Notes: generated by a model not told the origin, from the sequence alone. A stretch of DNA of 64,000 nt from Heyndrickxia coagulans 36D1 (GCF_000169195.2 NC_016023.1:1860001-1924000), one strand, 5' to 3'; counted from the stretch's first letter, positions 36,051 through 45,312 are shown. A program made the numbers and translations.

Positions 36051-37481
36051 ATGGGGGTATTGATTTTTACGATAGGATTCATTCCGATTGTCCTGGCCGT
36101 GAGTATGCAATCACTTTATAAAGAGTCAAAGCTGTCTCTGATATTGGGATTCTATATGCTTTTGATCACGGCCTGGCAATTCGATATAGGCGTCCTTTTT
36201 CTCGGAAAAGTATTAAGCAAGGAAACGATCCTTGTTCTTTTCAAATTTCTTCGGGGCGGGACGACTTTTTCCATACCGGTTGTCTATTACATTGCTTTTT
36301 CTATCATAAAAGGCCAGCCGGCACTTCTGGCAGGACGGAAATGGCTGGACAAACTATCGAATGTTTTACTCAATAAAAAGGTTTTATATTTTTTGATTTT
36401 CTGGAGTACGGTTATTTATTTTATAAACTGGACAAGTTTAGGTACAAAAGGCTTGTATATGGCGAATAAAAATGGGGCAAATACCCTCTTTTTATTTCCT
36501 GAATACGGGCCGCTGATCTGGCTATATATTTTACATATGGGCAGCTTCTTACTGTTTTTAATCCTTATATTCATGATGACCAAAGGAATGGTAAACCAAA
36601 ATATCAAAAGATTCCTGGCCAGGTTTAGCCTGTATTCCCTGCTTTTATACATATTCGGTTTTTTAAACTTTTCTCCTGGAACCGGTGGTATTTCCAGCAG
36701 TATCGGGGTTATCATTTTCTCAACCTTGATCGTCATGGAGTTCATAAAATTAGGCGCAAATATAAAGGCAAACTATTATGAAATAATGGAAAGGCAGATG
36801 AAATTGGACTACACCGGCAACTTAGCCGGAAGTCTGATTCATGAAGTGAAAAATGCGAATCAAATCATTAAGGGCTTTTCCCAAATGTTAAATGCAAGCG
36901 CTGGTATGGATAAAAAAGATAAAGCTTATTTAAATATGATAGAAAAAACTTCTGAGCATTTAGATGACTTAGTAGATAACTACAAGACCTATTTGAAATC
37001 ATCTTCCACCACTTTTAAGAAAGAAAATCTGGAATCGATCATCAGGGAGTCTCTTGCGTTTTCCCAAGCCATTTTAACAGAACATCATATCGAAGTTGAA
37101 CTGCTGAATTGTTATCATTCCCTTGATGCGTACGTAAATAAAGCAAATTTGAAACAAGTTTTTATCAATCTTATTAAGAATAGCATAGAGGCGATTCCCG
37201 AAGATAGAAAGGACAAAAGGATTGCGATCCGGATTGAAGTGGACCAGGAAATGATTATGATCCATTTTAAAGATACTGGCACAGGGATTGGGCGGGAACA
37301 CTGGGAAAGTGTTTTTAACCCTTTTTTGTCATTGAAACCTGAAGGAATGGGATTAGGCTTGCCTTATGTGAAAAAGATTATCATTGAGCATCTCGGCAAT
37401 ATCCGGATCGTTGAAAGTTCAGCGGAAGGAACCCATTTCCAAATTGAGATTCCACAAAACGGGATATTAAACATGGACTAG
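36051..37481 (+). CDS. Membrane sensor histidine kinase without a nearby response regulator
   Basis: 476 residues. About seven hydrophobic helices (residues 1-240) precede a short linker and a kinase core. H-box LIHEVKN with phospho-acceptor His264; N-box INLIKNSIEAI; G1 DTGTGIG; G2 GMGLGLP. The sensor resembles multi-helix membrane sensors (general 7TM layout as in ComP/AgrC-like kinases), though I cannot assign it to a named sensor family. No receiver gene is adjacent. Tight coupling to the ketosynthase-like gene suggests that protein's product, or its activity, is linked to the sensed signal. Confidence 0.85.
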   Translation: MGVLIFTIGFIPIVLAVSMQSLYKESKLSLILGFYMLLITAWQFDIGVLFLGKVLSKETILVLFKFLRGGTTFSIPVVYYIAFSIIKGQPALLAGRKWLDKLSNVLLNKKVLYFLIFWSTVIYFINWTSLGTKGLYMANKNGANTLFLFPEYGPLIWLYILHMGSFLLFLILIFMMTKGMVNQNIKRFLARFSLYSLLLYIFGFLNFSPGTGGISSSIGVIIFSTLIVMEFIKLGANIKANYYEIMERQMKLDYTGNLAGSLIHEVKNANQIIKGFSQMLNASAGMDKKDKAYLNMIEKTSEHLDDLVDNYKTYLKSSSTTFKKENLESIIRESLAFSQAILTEHHIEVELLNCYHSLDAYVNKANLKQVFINLIKNSIEAIPEDRKDKRIAIRIEVDQEMIMIHFKDTGTGIGREHWESVFNPFLSLKPEGMGLGLPYVKKIIIEHLGNIRIVESSAEGTHFQIEIPQNGILNMD

Positions 37482-37566
37482 CACTTCGCTTTTGGAAAAC
37501 GGGCCGGAGCCTGAAATGCGCGGCAACCGCCAAATCTGGCGGGGGATTTCCATCGTATTGCCATCC

Positions 37567-37602
37567 AAAACGGCGGGCAACATAAAGTGTCCCGCCGTTT
37601 TT
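37567..37602 (+). terminator. Terminator after the kinase
   Basis: AAAACGGCGGG pairs with CCCGCCGTTTTT across a 13-base loop. Confidence 0.8.
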
Positions 37603-37923
37603 GCACATCGATTTTTTTCCTGCTTTTGCGCCCAGCAATGCTTATTGGCTGATCTGCTATTCAACAAAACCGTTCCTTTCTAACCGTGCTTTCCGGATGG
37701 TTTCAGCGCACGGAACAACAGCGCTCTCCCGCTGTTGCGGAAGACCTGATTGACTCAGGAATCGTAACGGCCATTCCAATTCCTTCCAAACCATCTTTTT
37801 TACTCATTATACTATACCGGCTGCGACAATTTTCCTATGAAAATACATATTACACTAAAAATATAGAAAAATCCCTGGCCGGCTTGGTAAAATAGTATCA
37901 GGGACAATTTTTGAAGAAAGTCA
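37603..37923. other. 321-base gap, nothing recognised
   Basis: No gene, terminator or repeat can be supported here. Confidence 0.35.
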
Positions 37924-38268
37924 TTGCTTAGAGGGTTTTTGGAAAAATGGCTTAAAAGGCGGGATAAGGAGCAAATCAGCCAGGAAAAAATAGAAGCACT
38001 TGTCGATGCCAAATTAAAAGCGCTTTTGGCTGAAATGGGCAAAACAAAAGCCGGGCAGACTGCCAGTGCGGAAGATTATTCACTGACACCGAAACAAACG
38101 GAATATGCGCTGTCACTCGTATATCAGTTGCGGGGCGAATACGAACTCGCCATCCCGCCTTCTGCATTAACCGTAAAAGATCTGAACCGGCTGATCGCAT
38201 ACCCGAAGTTTAAAAACAAGGGAATATTGGTGAATCTTGTAAAAAAGGGGGTGCTGCTATGGATATAG
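37924..38268 (+). CDS. Conserved-looking 114-residue protein of unknown function
   Basis: The likely start is TTG 37924, with GAAGAAAG nearby. The N-terminal 45 residues form a charged helix (KWLKRRDKEQISQEKIEALVD). A more globular C-terminal half contains LTPKQTEYALSL and LTVKDLNRLIAYPKFKNKGILVNLVKKG. The regular codon use and amphipathic pattern suggest a real gene. I cannot assign a family; it has no signal or membrane segment. Confidence 0.5.
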   Translation: MLRGFLEKWLKRRDKEQISQEKIEALVDAKLKALLAEMGKTKAGQTASAEDYSLTPKQTEYALSLVYQLRGEYELAIPPSALTVKDLNRLIAYPKFKNKGILVNLVKKGVLLWI

Positions 38269-38468
38269 GAAAATAAGCCCTGCCGCTTCGAAACGCAAGC
38301 CGGCGGCAGGGGCGGTGAAGCGCTTTGCTGATGGGAGAGAACGCACGGACGGGAGATGGATGAAATCCCCAGTGAACGATGCCCAAGCCGTGAAACAAAG
38401 ACGGTAAATTGTCAGCGTGCAAATATTTGTCTGCCGTTTGGGAAATTGATGAAGAGCCGCCCATAGCT

Positions 38469-38504
38469 AAAAAAGCCCTGAAAACCTCTTTCCGTTTTCA
38501 GGGC
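38469..38504 (-). terminator. Terminator of the EIIC gene
   Basis: On the minus strand, GCCCTGAAAAC (38494-38504) and GTTTTCAGGGC (38475-38485) form an 11-base perfect stem, followed by six T. Confidence 0.85.
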
Positions 38505-38516
38505 GGTATTTCTCAA

Positions 38517-39974
38517 TTATTCCGCTTTAAGCACTTTTTTTACACTGGAACTTTGGTTTTGGGCGGATTGTGCTTGGATCGTCTCGTCAATGGCTGCGTT
38601 TCTTTTCCGCATTTGTTTATGGTACCAGGCAAACAGCAGGATGTATCCGGCCAGTGCCAGAATGGAAAAAGCAATAAGCTTCAAATCCAGCGTATCAGCC
38701 GCTTTCCCAAACAAGATGGCGAGCATTTTCTCAATCGGGTCCGAGTCAACAGATGAGAAGAGTGCGCCTTTTGAAAGCCCTGCCGGAAAACTATGCATGG
38801 CAATCGATGCGGACGTTAAGAATTTGGCAATGAGTGTTGCCCCCCAAAGGAACAATGGGATCATCACGGTTCCAATAATGGTCATCCGGATCACTTTTCC
38901 GCGGGTAACAATCAAGAGTGCCGGCGTCAGCACCGTCAGCAAAATCCCTCCAAGCGGCAAGACGTGGTTTCCTGGTAAAATCATGGCTTCCACTAACAGA
39001 ATTGGCGCAAGAATGTTGGCCACCGCCCAAACTTCTGCTCTTGGGGCAAGGATTGGCCAGTCAATGGCGATTAAAAGTTTTCTTCCGCGCAATCGCTTGC
39101 TCATGATTTGGGTAATCCCGTCTGATAGCGGGTCAATCGCCGGGGCAAACCATCCGCCGACAAAAGCAAACAATTCAAGCGAAACCCCAGCGGTAAATGC
39201 AAGCGCAAAAGTATCTTTAAGAGATTGCTGCCCCAATAAACCGATGAAAATCCCGAGATATGCGCCAATCGCAAATTTGCTTCCCCAGAAACCGATTTTT
39301 TTATTGAGCGTATCGGCATTAAAGTCAAATTTATCAATAAACGGGAGAAATTTATCAATCACCTTGTTAAACACCATCGCGACCGGAGCGACTAACAATG
39401 ACGGGTGTGCCGTTGTTGTAATATTGGTTTGGTCATAATCAAGGAGCTCATTGATGGTCGGTTTCATGACATCCGAATTGATCAGCATCAGCGCGTAAAC
39501 AAATGCGACAAATAATGTTGTAACGATCATATTGTTTCCGGAGTAATGCAAAATCAGCAATCCAAGAACGGAAATGTTCCAAATATTAAACAAGTCAACA
39601 TTTAATGTGCTGGTTGCCTTCGCAATCAAAAGAATAAAGTTTGTGATGAGGCAAATAAAAGCAAAATAAAGTGTGTAAATCGATCCCCAGGTGATCACCG
39701 CTAGCGGCGCCCATCCCAGGTCGGTAATGCCAAGTGATACGCCGGTTGCCTTCACAAAGTTTTGAAGGGCCGGGCCGAACGCACTTGTCAATAATGAGAT
39801 AACGGCACTCATACCTGTGAGCGCCAATGCCATCCGAATCCCGCCTTCAATAGAACGCGAGATAGATACGCCTACACACAAAGATAAAATGGTAATGATA
39901 AAAAACATCATGGCTGGTGCGCCTAAGTCAATAAAAAAGCGGAAACCTTCGTTCAATTTATCGACAAACATCAT
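38517..39974 (-). CDS. PTS galactitol-type permease EIIC (GatC-like), orphan
   Basis: 485 residues. ATG at 39974 is favoured by AAAAGGAGGG 9 bases before it; the frame opens earlier without a site. It has about 11-12 membrane helices of the EIIC-GAT family (SISRSIEGGIRMALALTGM near the N-terminus, NNMIVTTLFVAF, FAPAIDPLSDGITQIM). No EIIA or EIIB gene is present. The C-terminal 25 residues are a Gln/Ser/Lys tail. The divergent LacI regulator, with a kinase and an epimerase, shares its operator, so it probably imports the same sugar or polyol. It would use EIIA/EIIB from elsewhere or work uncoupled. Confidence 0.85.
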   Translation of the reverse strand: MMFVDKLNEGFRFFIDLGAPAMMFFIITILSLCVGVSISRSIEGGIRMALALTGMSAVISLLTSAFGPALQNFVKATGVSLGITDLGWAPLAVITWGSIYTLYFAFICLITNFILLIAKATSTLNVDLFNIWNISVLGLLILHYSGNNMIVTTLFVAFVYALMLINSDVMKPTINELLDYDQTNITTTAHPSLLVAPVAMVFNKVIDKFLPFIDKFDFNADTLNKKIGFWGSKFAIGAYLGIFIGLLGQQSLKDTFALAFTAGVSLELFAFVGGWFAPAIDPLSDGITQIMSKRLRGRKLLIAIDWPILAPRAEVWAVANILAPILLVEAMILPGNHVLPLGGILLTVLTPALLIVTRGKVIRMTIIGTVMIPLFLWGATLIAKFLTSASIAMHSFPAGLSKGALFSSVDSDPIEKMLAILFGKAADTLDLKLIAFSILALAGYILLFAWYHKQMRKRNAAIDETIQAQSAQNQSSSVKKVLKAE

Positions 39975-39996
39975 GGTTGTGTCCCTCCTTTTGCCT

Positions 39997-40065
39997 CGTA
40001 ACCGGTTACGTAAACGAAACAAAAAGGATTATCTATAATATAGCAAACTCCCAAAATAAATTCAA
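39997..40065 (-). promoter_or_regulatory. EIIC promoter and LacI-type operator
   Basis: On the minus strand, TTGAAT (40065-40060), a 17-base spacer and TATATT (40042-40037). The perfect palindrome CGTAACCGGTTACG lies downstream at 39997-40010, a road-block position between promoter and start codon. Confidence 0.75.
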
Positions 40066-40395
40066 CCGTTTTCATAAAAGAAAATATATCCAAATTTCCT
40101 GAAGCATTTTGATCCCTTTTCTAAAAGGCAGCCTGCTTTGCGGAAAAATAAAACGGATTTCACCGGTCCAGCCAGCGTTGAACAGGCAAAAGCCCTGGTC
40201 TTGCCAACAATTCCGGCAGCTTTGGCCAAAATTTAGATGTATAGGGCGTTGTACGCAAAAACAGATTTAACATATAGAGATGGGAAATCAAACGTTTTTG
40301 CAGCTATCCTGATTATTGCTGGCAAATTGGATAAGTTCTATATATAGAAGAAACCGGGGAATATACGAAAAAAATGATTTTACAAAAAGAAACCG
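40066..40395. other. 330-base divergent intergenic region
   Basis: It separates the EIIC promoter from the LacI promoter. A short plus-strand reading around 40150-40235 (FTGPASVEQAKALVLP) looks like a protein end but has no start; possibly a relic. Confidence 0.3.
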
Positions 40396-40443
40396 TTGAC
40401 AAAATAAAGAAAAAGGCTTACATTAGTAACGTAATCGGTTACG
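40396..40443 (+). promoter_or_regulatory. LacI-gene promoter with operator
   Basis: TTGACA (40396-40401), a 17-base spacer and TACATT (40419-40424), then the operator CGTAATCGGTTACG (40430-40443) at about the transcription start. It fits autorepression. Confidence 0.75.
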
Positions 40444-40467
40444 TAAGACGAAAAGGAGTTTATGCTC

Positions 40468-41463
40468 ATGGTAACAATACGCGATGTGGCAAAAGCAGCC
40501 GGTGTTTCAACTGCAACGGTATCCAGAATTTTGAACAATAAAGGCGAAGCCAGCCCGGAAACGATTGAACGCGTACGTAAAATAGCAGAAGAAATGAACT
40601 ATAAGCCTAATACATTGGCAAAAAGTTTATCAAAAGGAAATACAAACTTAATTGCTTTGCTGATTCCTTCGTTGGAAAATCCTTTTTTTCCGGAATTGGT
40701 GAAGGCGATTGAGGAAGCTGCCAATGCTTATGGTTACCATGTGTATTTATGCAACAGCGATGATGAACGTTCAAAAGTAAAATACTACTTGGATTCCGTT
40801 CTAAGCAGCTATGTAACAGGTGCGATTATTAATTCACTGTACGTGAAAACAAAAGATCTCGATTTCCTTGAAAGCCGGGGAGTCCGTACCATTACCATCG
40901 ACAGGTCGCAGTCGGACCACCCTTATTCTTCCATTACGGTGGATCATAAAAAAGGAGCAAGGCTTGCGGTACGGCATCTTATAAAAGAAGGCGGATGCCG
41001 TAAAATTGTCCATCTGTCGGGCCCGAAAGATGAAAAAAGTGCAAATGACCGTTTAACCGGCTACCTGGAAGTTTTAAAAGAGGATGGGCATGGGCAAGTG
41101 CCACAGGTCGTTTACGGGAATTTCAGCATGGAAAGCGGATATGAAGCGGTGAAAGGCCTGATAAAAAGCGGAGCGTCCTTTGACGGCATTTTCAGTTCGA
41201 ACGATGCCATGGCGTTAGGGGCCATCCGCGCTTGTACGGAAGCCGGGTTAAAAGTGCCTTCCGATATTAAAATCGTTGGCTATGATAATATCCAGTTTTC
41301 GCGATTCTCTACGCCGCAGTTATCGACGGTTGACCAGCAAAAACATAAGGCAGGCCGGCTGGCGATTGAGGAATTGATCCGGTTAATCCGGAACGAAAAC
41401 GAAAAACCGAGGAAATATGAAGTAAAACCTGAACTTGTTGTACGGGAGTCATCGGTTGATTGA
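40468..41463 (+). CDS. LacI-family repressor of the EIIC/epimerase/kinase locus
   Basis: 331 residues. ATG 40468 is 9 bases after AAGGAG; the in-frame ATG at 40462 is too close. The helix-turn-helix MVTIRDVAKAAGVSTATVSRIL is at 1-22 and the hinge KPNTLAKSLS at about 49. A ribose/galactose-binding-like effector domain follows (LIPSLENPFFPELVKAIEEAA, SNDAMALGAIRA, VVRESSVD at the end). It closely resembles RbsR-type repressors. Its operators precede itself and the divergent EIIC gene, and an exact copy lies in the epimerase gene. Confidence 0.92.
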   Translation: MVTIRDVAKAAGVSTATVSRILNNKGEASPETIERVRKIAEEMNYKPNTLAKSLSKGNTNLIALLIPSLENPFFPELVKAIEEAANAYGYHVYLCNSDDERSKVKYYLDSVLSSYVTGAIINSLYVKTKDLDFLESRGVRTITIDRSQSDHPYSSITVDHKKGARLAVRHLIKEGGCRKIVHLSGPKDEKSANDRLTGYLEVLKEDGHGQVPQVVYGNFSMESGYEAVKGLIKSGASFDGIFSSNDAMALGAIRACTEAGLKVPSDIKIVGYDNIQFSRFSTPQLSTVDQQKHKAGRLAIEELIRLIRNENEKPRKYEVKPELVVRESSVD

Positions 41464-41681
41464 TAGCCGGCAGGTTCCGGGGGATGGAGGGCTGAAAAAC
41501 GCACCTTGATTCTTTGGAAGAAGGTATTTCCGTCCCCATTTGTTAAGCAAAAAAGGAAATGATGAGTCCGGGGCAAGGTTTTCAATTTTAGCTTCATGTA
41601 AGTGGGCGTTGCCCCTGTTTCGGTTTCCGTTTTAAAAAGAAAAACCCCCCATGGTGCGGGGTTATACGAGGAGTGAAAAAG

Positions 41682-42401
41682 ATGAATAAAATAGGACCGT
41701 CTTTGATGTGTGCAGATTTGGGACGTTTAGCAGAAAACATAAAAGAGATGGATGAAGCCGGTGTTGATTTTTACCATCTTGATGTAATGGACGGCTTATT
41801 TGTGCCGAATTTCACACTTGGACCCGATTTTATCCGGACCGTCCGAAAGCTGACTGATAAACCATTGGATACACATTTAATGATTAAACAGCCTGAAAGA
41901 TTCATTGATTTATTCGCTGACTGCGGATCAGATATGATCTCCATTCATGCAGAAGCAACCGATAATTTGCAGGGAGCACTTGCCAGGATCAAGAACAAGG
42001 GTTTAAAAGCCGGTGTTGCCATTAATCCAGCAACGCCGCTTGATGTGCTGGATTATGTCTATGACGTAACCGATTACGTTGTTGTAATGACGGTGAATCC
42101 GGGATTTGCCGGCCAGAAATTTATTCCGGCTGTGTATGATAAAATTGCCCGTCTCCATGAAACTATCACACGCAACAAATTTAATATTGAGATAGAGGTA
42201 GACGGGAATATCGGTGCATCTACGATTCCGGCCTGCAAAGAAAACGGCGCCACAATGTATGTGTGCGGAACAAGCGCCGTGTTTAAAAAGGAAGGCACGC
42301 TGCGGGAAAATGTGGAGCGTACGAGAAACTTATTAGACGCCCATGCTGCAGTGAACACGGCACCATCAGAAAAACGAAAATCAGCCGGCATATATGGATG
42401 A
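41682..42401 (+). CDS. Ribulose-/allulose-phosphate 3-epimerase family protein
   Basis: 239 residues. ATG 41682 is 9 bases after GAGGAG; a GTG at 41673 is in frame but too close. TIM barrel with GPSLMCADLGRLAENI, FYHLDVMDGLFVPN, THLMIKQPERFI, HAEAT, MTVNPGFAGQKFI and EVDGNIG. The His/Asp metal ligands and the two catalytic Asp are visible. Linkage to a sugar kinase and LacI repressor, rather than pentose phosphate genes, favours an AlsE-like D-allulose-6-phosphate or related pentulose/hexulose-phosphate 3-epimerase. It carries an operator copy inside the coding region (42064-42080). Confidence 0.88.
   Translation: MNKIGPSLMCADLGRLAENIKEMDEAGVDFYHLDVMDGLFVPNFTLGPDFIRTVRKLTDKPLDTHLMIKQPERFIDLFADCGSDMISIHAEATDNLQGALARIKNKGLKAGVAINPATPLDVLDYVYDVTDYVVVMTVNPGFAGQKFIPAVYDKIARLHETITRNKFNIEIEVDGNIGASTIPACKENGATMYVCGTSAVFKKEGTLRENVERTRNLLDAHAAVNTAPSEKRKSAGIYG
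42064..42080. promoter_or_regulatory. Intragenic operator inside the epimerase gene
   Basis: The 17-mer ACGTAACCGATTACGTT is the exact reverse complement of the operator region at 40428-40444 and lies about 1.6 kb downstream. It encodes part of the DVTDYVV segment, so coding constraint does not obviously demand it. Confidence 0.6.
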
Positions 42402-42454
42402 GGCATTGTGGCAATTGCATCATTAATAACGGACATACAGAGGAGGAACCGACA

Positions 42455-43378
42455 ATGGAATTCGATGTTGTGGTGGTAGGAAGCATTAACATGGACGTTG
42501 TGGTAAACTGTGAAACTTATCCGAAATACGGGAATACGGAATTTTGCCAATCGATTAAAATGCTGCCGGGGGGCAAAGGTGCCAACCAGGCAGCCAGCGC
42601 AGCAACACTTGGCAAAAAGGTTGCAATGGTTGGTTCGGTCGGCAATGACAGCGCAGGCAACCAGATGCTTGAAAATTTGCGCAGCCGGGGTGTGGATGTC
42701 ACCGGCGTTATGAAGACAGATAAAGCCGGAACCGGGACGTTTATTGCACTTGTGGACCAGTCAGGGGAAAACACGATGGTTGGCACAATCGGCGCCAATG
42801 AAGCATTAACCGGGCAAGATATTGAAAAAGCTTTCGCGAATTTGAAAGCGAAAATTTTATTGATACAAATGGAAACAAGCAAAGAGTCGATTTTAGCAGC
42901 CATGAAGCTGGCAAAACAACGCGGCATGTATGTTATTCTCGATCCGGCACCGGCTGGCGGCATTACACCGGAGGCTTTCCGATATGCTGATCTTGTACTG
43001 CCAAACAGCCAGGAAACGGAAGCGATCACGGGTATTAAAGTGACGGATAAAGAAAGTGCGCTGCTTGCGGCTCAAAAGATTCATGAACTCGGAGTCCCGA
43101 ATGCCATTGTTAAAATGGGAAGCAAAGGCAGCCTTGTTTCTCAGCAGGGTAAAATCACTTTTGTCGATTCTATTCAAGTGCAGGCTGTTGATACGGTTGG
43201 GGCAGGCGACTGCTATGCCGGTGCCATTGCCGATGCGCTAATCGATACGGACGATCTTGTGGCGGCGGCCCGGTTTGCATCGGTTGCGGCCGGTATCAAA
43301 GTCTCACGTGCCGGCGGACAAGACGCGATTCCAACATTGGAAGAAATAAAAAAATATCAAGGCTTGACAATCGGTTGA
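42455..43378 (+). CDS. PfkB-family sugar kinase, ribokinase-like
   Basis: 307 residues from ATG 42455, after AGAGGAGG. Motifs: VVVGSINMDVVV (N-terminal strand), PGGKGANQA (substrate Gly-Gly), DPAPAGGITPEAF, and DTVGAGDCYAGAIA with the catalytic Asp and anion hole. Related to ribokinase but distinct from rbsK at 53.5 kb. With the epimerase it probably phosphorylates a keto- or aldo-sugar to feed the pentose phosphate pathway. A kinase downstream of a PTS-type permease is unusual, because PTS delivers already phosphorylated sugars. Confidence 0.88.
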   Translation: MEFDVVVVGSINMDVVVNCETYPKYGNTEFCQSIKMLPGGKGANQAASAATLGKKVAMVGSVGNDSAGNQMLENLRSRGVDVTGVMKTDKAGTGTFIALVDQSGENTMVGTIGANEALTGQDIEKAFANLKAKILLIQMETSKESILAAMKLAKQRGMYVILDPAPAGGITPEAFRYADLVLPNSQETEAITGIKVTDKESALLAAQKIHELGVPNAIVKMGSKGSLVSQQGKITFVDSIQVQAVDTVGAGDCYAGAIADALIDTDDLVAAARFASVAAGIKVSRAGGQDAIPTLEEIKKYQGLTIG

Positions 43379-43419
43379 GATCAAATCACCACAGGCATTG
43401 ACAAATGATCCATAAAGGC

Positions 43420-43458
43420 AAGACCTGGTTTTCATGTGAAGGGAACCAGGTCTTTTGT
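43420..43458 (+). terminator. Terminator after the PfkB kinase
   Basis: AAGACCTGGTT pairs with AACCAGGTCTT, followed by TTGTTTT. Confidence 0.8.
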
Positions 43459-43746
43459 TTTAAATTCTATCGCTTTTGATGAGTATAAAGCATAAGAACT
43501 GAAATGTGGAAAACGAACCCAGAAAAGGAACGCATTTACCGTTACAGTACCCGTCACCTGTAAAGCGCCAAATGATGTTTGGCAGATTGCGGGGGTGGCA
43601 AGTACTTCCTTTTTCACAAACACTTGTTGAAAATCCGTATGTGTAAAATTTTACTCGACGGGGCATATGAGTGGAAAAAAATGGGAAGACGCTCTATCAT
43701 CTAATTGTACACTTCAAGATGAACATCTAGAGAGAGAGGTCTTCCC

Positions 43747-45162
43747 ATGGATATTATATCAATAATTGCTGGATTATTAAAGGATACAAAGAGTCTTATC
43801 GAATTTGAAGAACAGCTTAAACTTCTGATGCAGAAGGCTTTTACACAATGGGTTGGGGAAATATTTGAAGAGTTAGATAAAATAATTAAACAGGAGAAGT
43901 TAGAGGAGGGCTGGGTGTACTGCCGGAGTGATAACAGAAACATTCAGTTTCTATTTGGAAGTGTGACCTTTAAACGTTCATTAATGCATGACAAGAGAGG
44001 AAATTCCCATTATCCTCTGGATGAATGGTTAGGGCTGGTACCACACCAACGATACAGCCCGTTAGTGGAATTAAAGGTGGCAGAGTTGGCAAGTGAGAAC
44101 ACCTATCGGGAAGTAGCTGATATTTTAAAAGAGTGGACAGCAGTGAGTCTTAGTCACACAACTGTAGGGAACATGGTAAAACACGTAGGGAAAACTCAGG
44201 CGGAAGCCGATAAGGCACTTGTAGAAGAGCTAGAAATAGCTGTTTCCCTGCCTGAGGGGAAGAAGGTAGACTACCTGTTTTCTGAAGCAGATGGTGTATT
44301 CGTTCGGGGACTAAAAAAGAAACAGAGTATGGAAGTCCACCACGCCATTCTCTATGAGGGATGGCAAACCAATGGTAAAAGGGTCTCCCTGCGTCAGCCC
44401 ACAGTCATCATGACAACGGAAGCCATCCAGACATTTTGGGATGAAGTCCAAGCCACAGCTGCCAACACCTACTCCCTCGAAAAAACGCATGTCATTACAA
44501 ACAGTGATGGAGGTGCGGGATACACAGCTGAACGGTTTCAAACAGCTTTCTCACAGTCGGAATTTCCGGTGCTCAACCAGCTGGATACCTACCACGTTGC
44601 ACAAGCCATCATAAGGACATTTGGGGGCGGAAAGAGCGAGATCAAGGAGCAAATTAGAAAAGCGATTAGAACGCATGACCTGGACCAACTCACGTTATAT
44701 TTGGATACGCACGAAAGCACCTTGACGGATAAAAAGGCTCTCAAGAAAATCAAGGAATTCCGTTCGTATATCTTGAAAAACTGGGACCGCATTTTTGACT
44801 GGAGAGACAGGGTGAAAAACGTGCCGGAAGGTGCGAGAGGCCTAGGAGCGATGGAATCGAATCAAAGGCATATCTCCTTCAGGATGAAAAAAAGGGGCAT
44901 GCATTGGAGTGAACTTGGCGCAGAAGCCATGGTGAAAATCAAACAAGGCATACTCAATGGGACATTGAGAGAAGTCTATCTGAAACACCGTTCAAGAAGC
45001 GAGAGAAAGCAACGGAACTTGAAACAATTCATCAGGATGTCTCAACTGCTCAAGCAGCCTGTACGCCCGTCAGTGGGCGTAAAGCACGGATCAGTTGCCC
45101 TGCATTCAAGCAGTTCATCGGCAATGGGACATTTAAGCAAAATATTAGAGCTTTCGTTTTAA
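43747..45162 (+). CDS. ISLre2-family transposase (UPF0236), copy 2
   Basis: 471 residues, the same length as the copy-1 product and differing at a few dozen positions, almost all in the N-terminal 240 residues. The last about 230 residues are nearly identical. Candidate acidic residues in SEADG and NSDGG are preserved. The uneven divergence suggests partial gene conversion between copies. Confidence 0.9.
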   Translation: MDIISIIAGLLKDTKSLIEFEEQLKLLMQKAFTQWVGEIFEELDKIIKQEKLEEGWVYCRSDNRNIQFLFGSVTFKRSLMHDKRGNSHYPLDEWLGLVPHQRYSPLVELKVAELASENTYREVADILKEWTAVSLSHTTVGNMVKHVGKTQAEADKALVEELEIAVSLPEGKKVDYLFSEADGVFVRGLKKKQSMEVHHAILYEGWQTNGKRVSLRQPTVIMTTEAIQTFWDEVQATAANTYSLEKTHVITNSDGGAGYTAERFQTAFSQSEFPVLNQLDTYHVAQAIIRTFGGGKSEIKEQIRKAIRTHDLDQLTLYLDTHESTLTDKKALKKIKEFRSYILKNWDRIFDWRDRVKNVPEGARGLGAMESNQRHISFRMKKRGMHWSELGAEAMVKIKQGILNGTLREVYLKHRSRSERKQRNLKQFIRMSQLLKQPVRPSVGVKHGSVALHSSSSSAMGHLSKILELSF

Positions 45163-45185
45163 GCCTGGCTCAGTGGGGACTGATC

Positions 45186-45312
45186 GTTGAGGCGCGCGAA
45201 ATTTACGAGACTCCTGCGGGAAAAGCGAGCCAGGAGAGACCCCGCAGCGAGGTACGAGCGAGGAGGCTCGCCGGCCGACCGCGGAAAGCGAGTGAATTTC
45301 GCGCGCCTCAAC
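45186..45312. repeat. GC-rich palindrome-bounded repeat inside ISLre2 copy 2
   Basis: The outer 18-base arms are 45186-45203 and 45295-45312. It is the same element as at 19520-19646. Confidence 0.7.

Noticed and set aside
36051-37481. ComP-type competence kinase
   Set aside because: The multi-helix layout is similar, but no comQ, comX or comA gene is adjacent and the sensor shows no specific match.
43432-43623. Small minus-strand gene between the kinase terminator and ISLre2 copy 2
   Set aside because: It has no ribosome site, overlaps the terminator, and resembles no known protein.
21196-43636. Composite transposon bounded by the two ISLre2 copies
   Set aside because: Each copy has its own complete target duplication (GTTTTGTTG and GAAAATCC), so they inserted separately.
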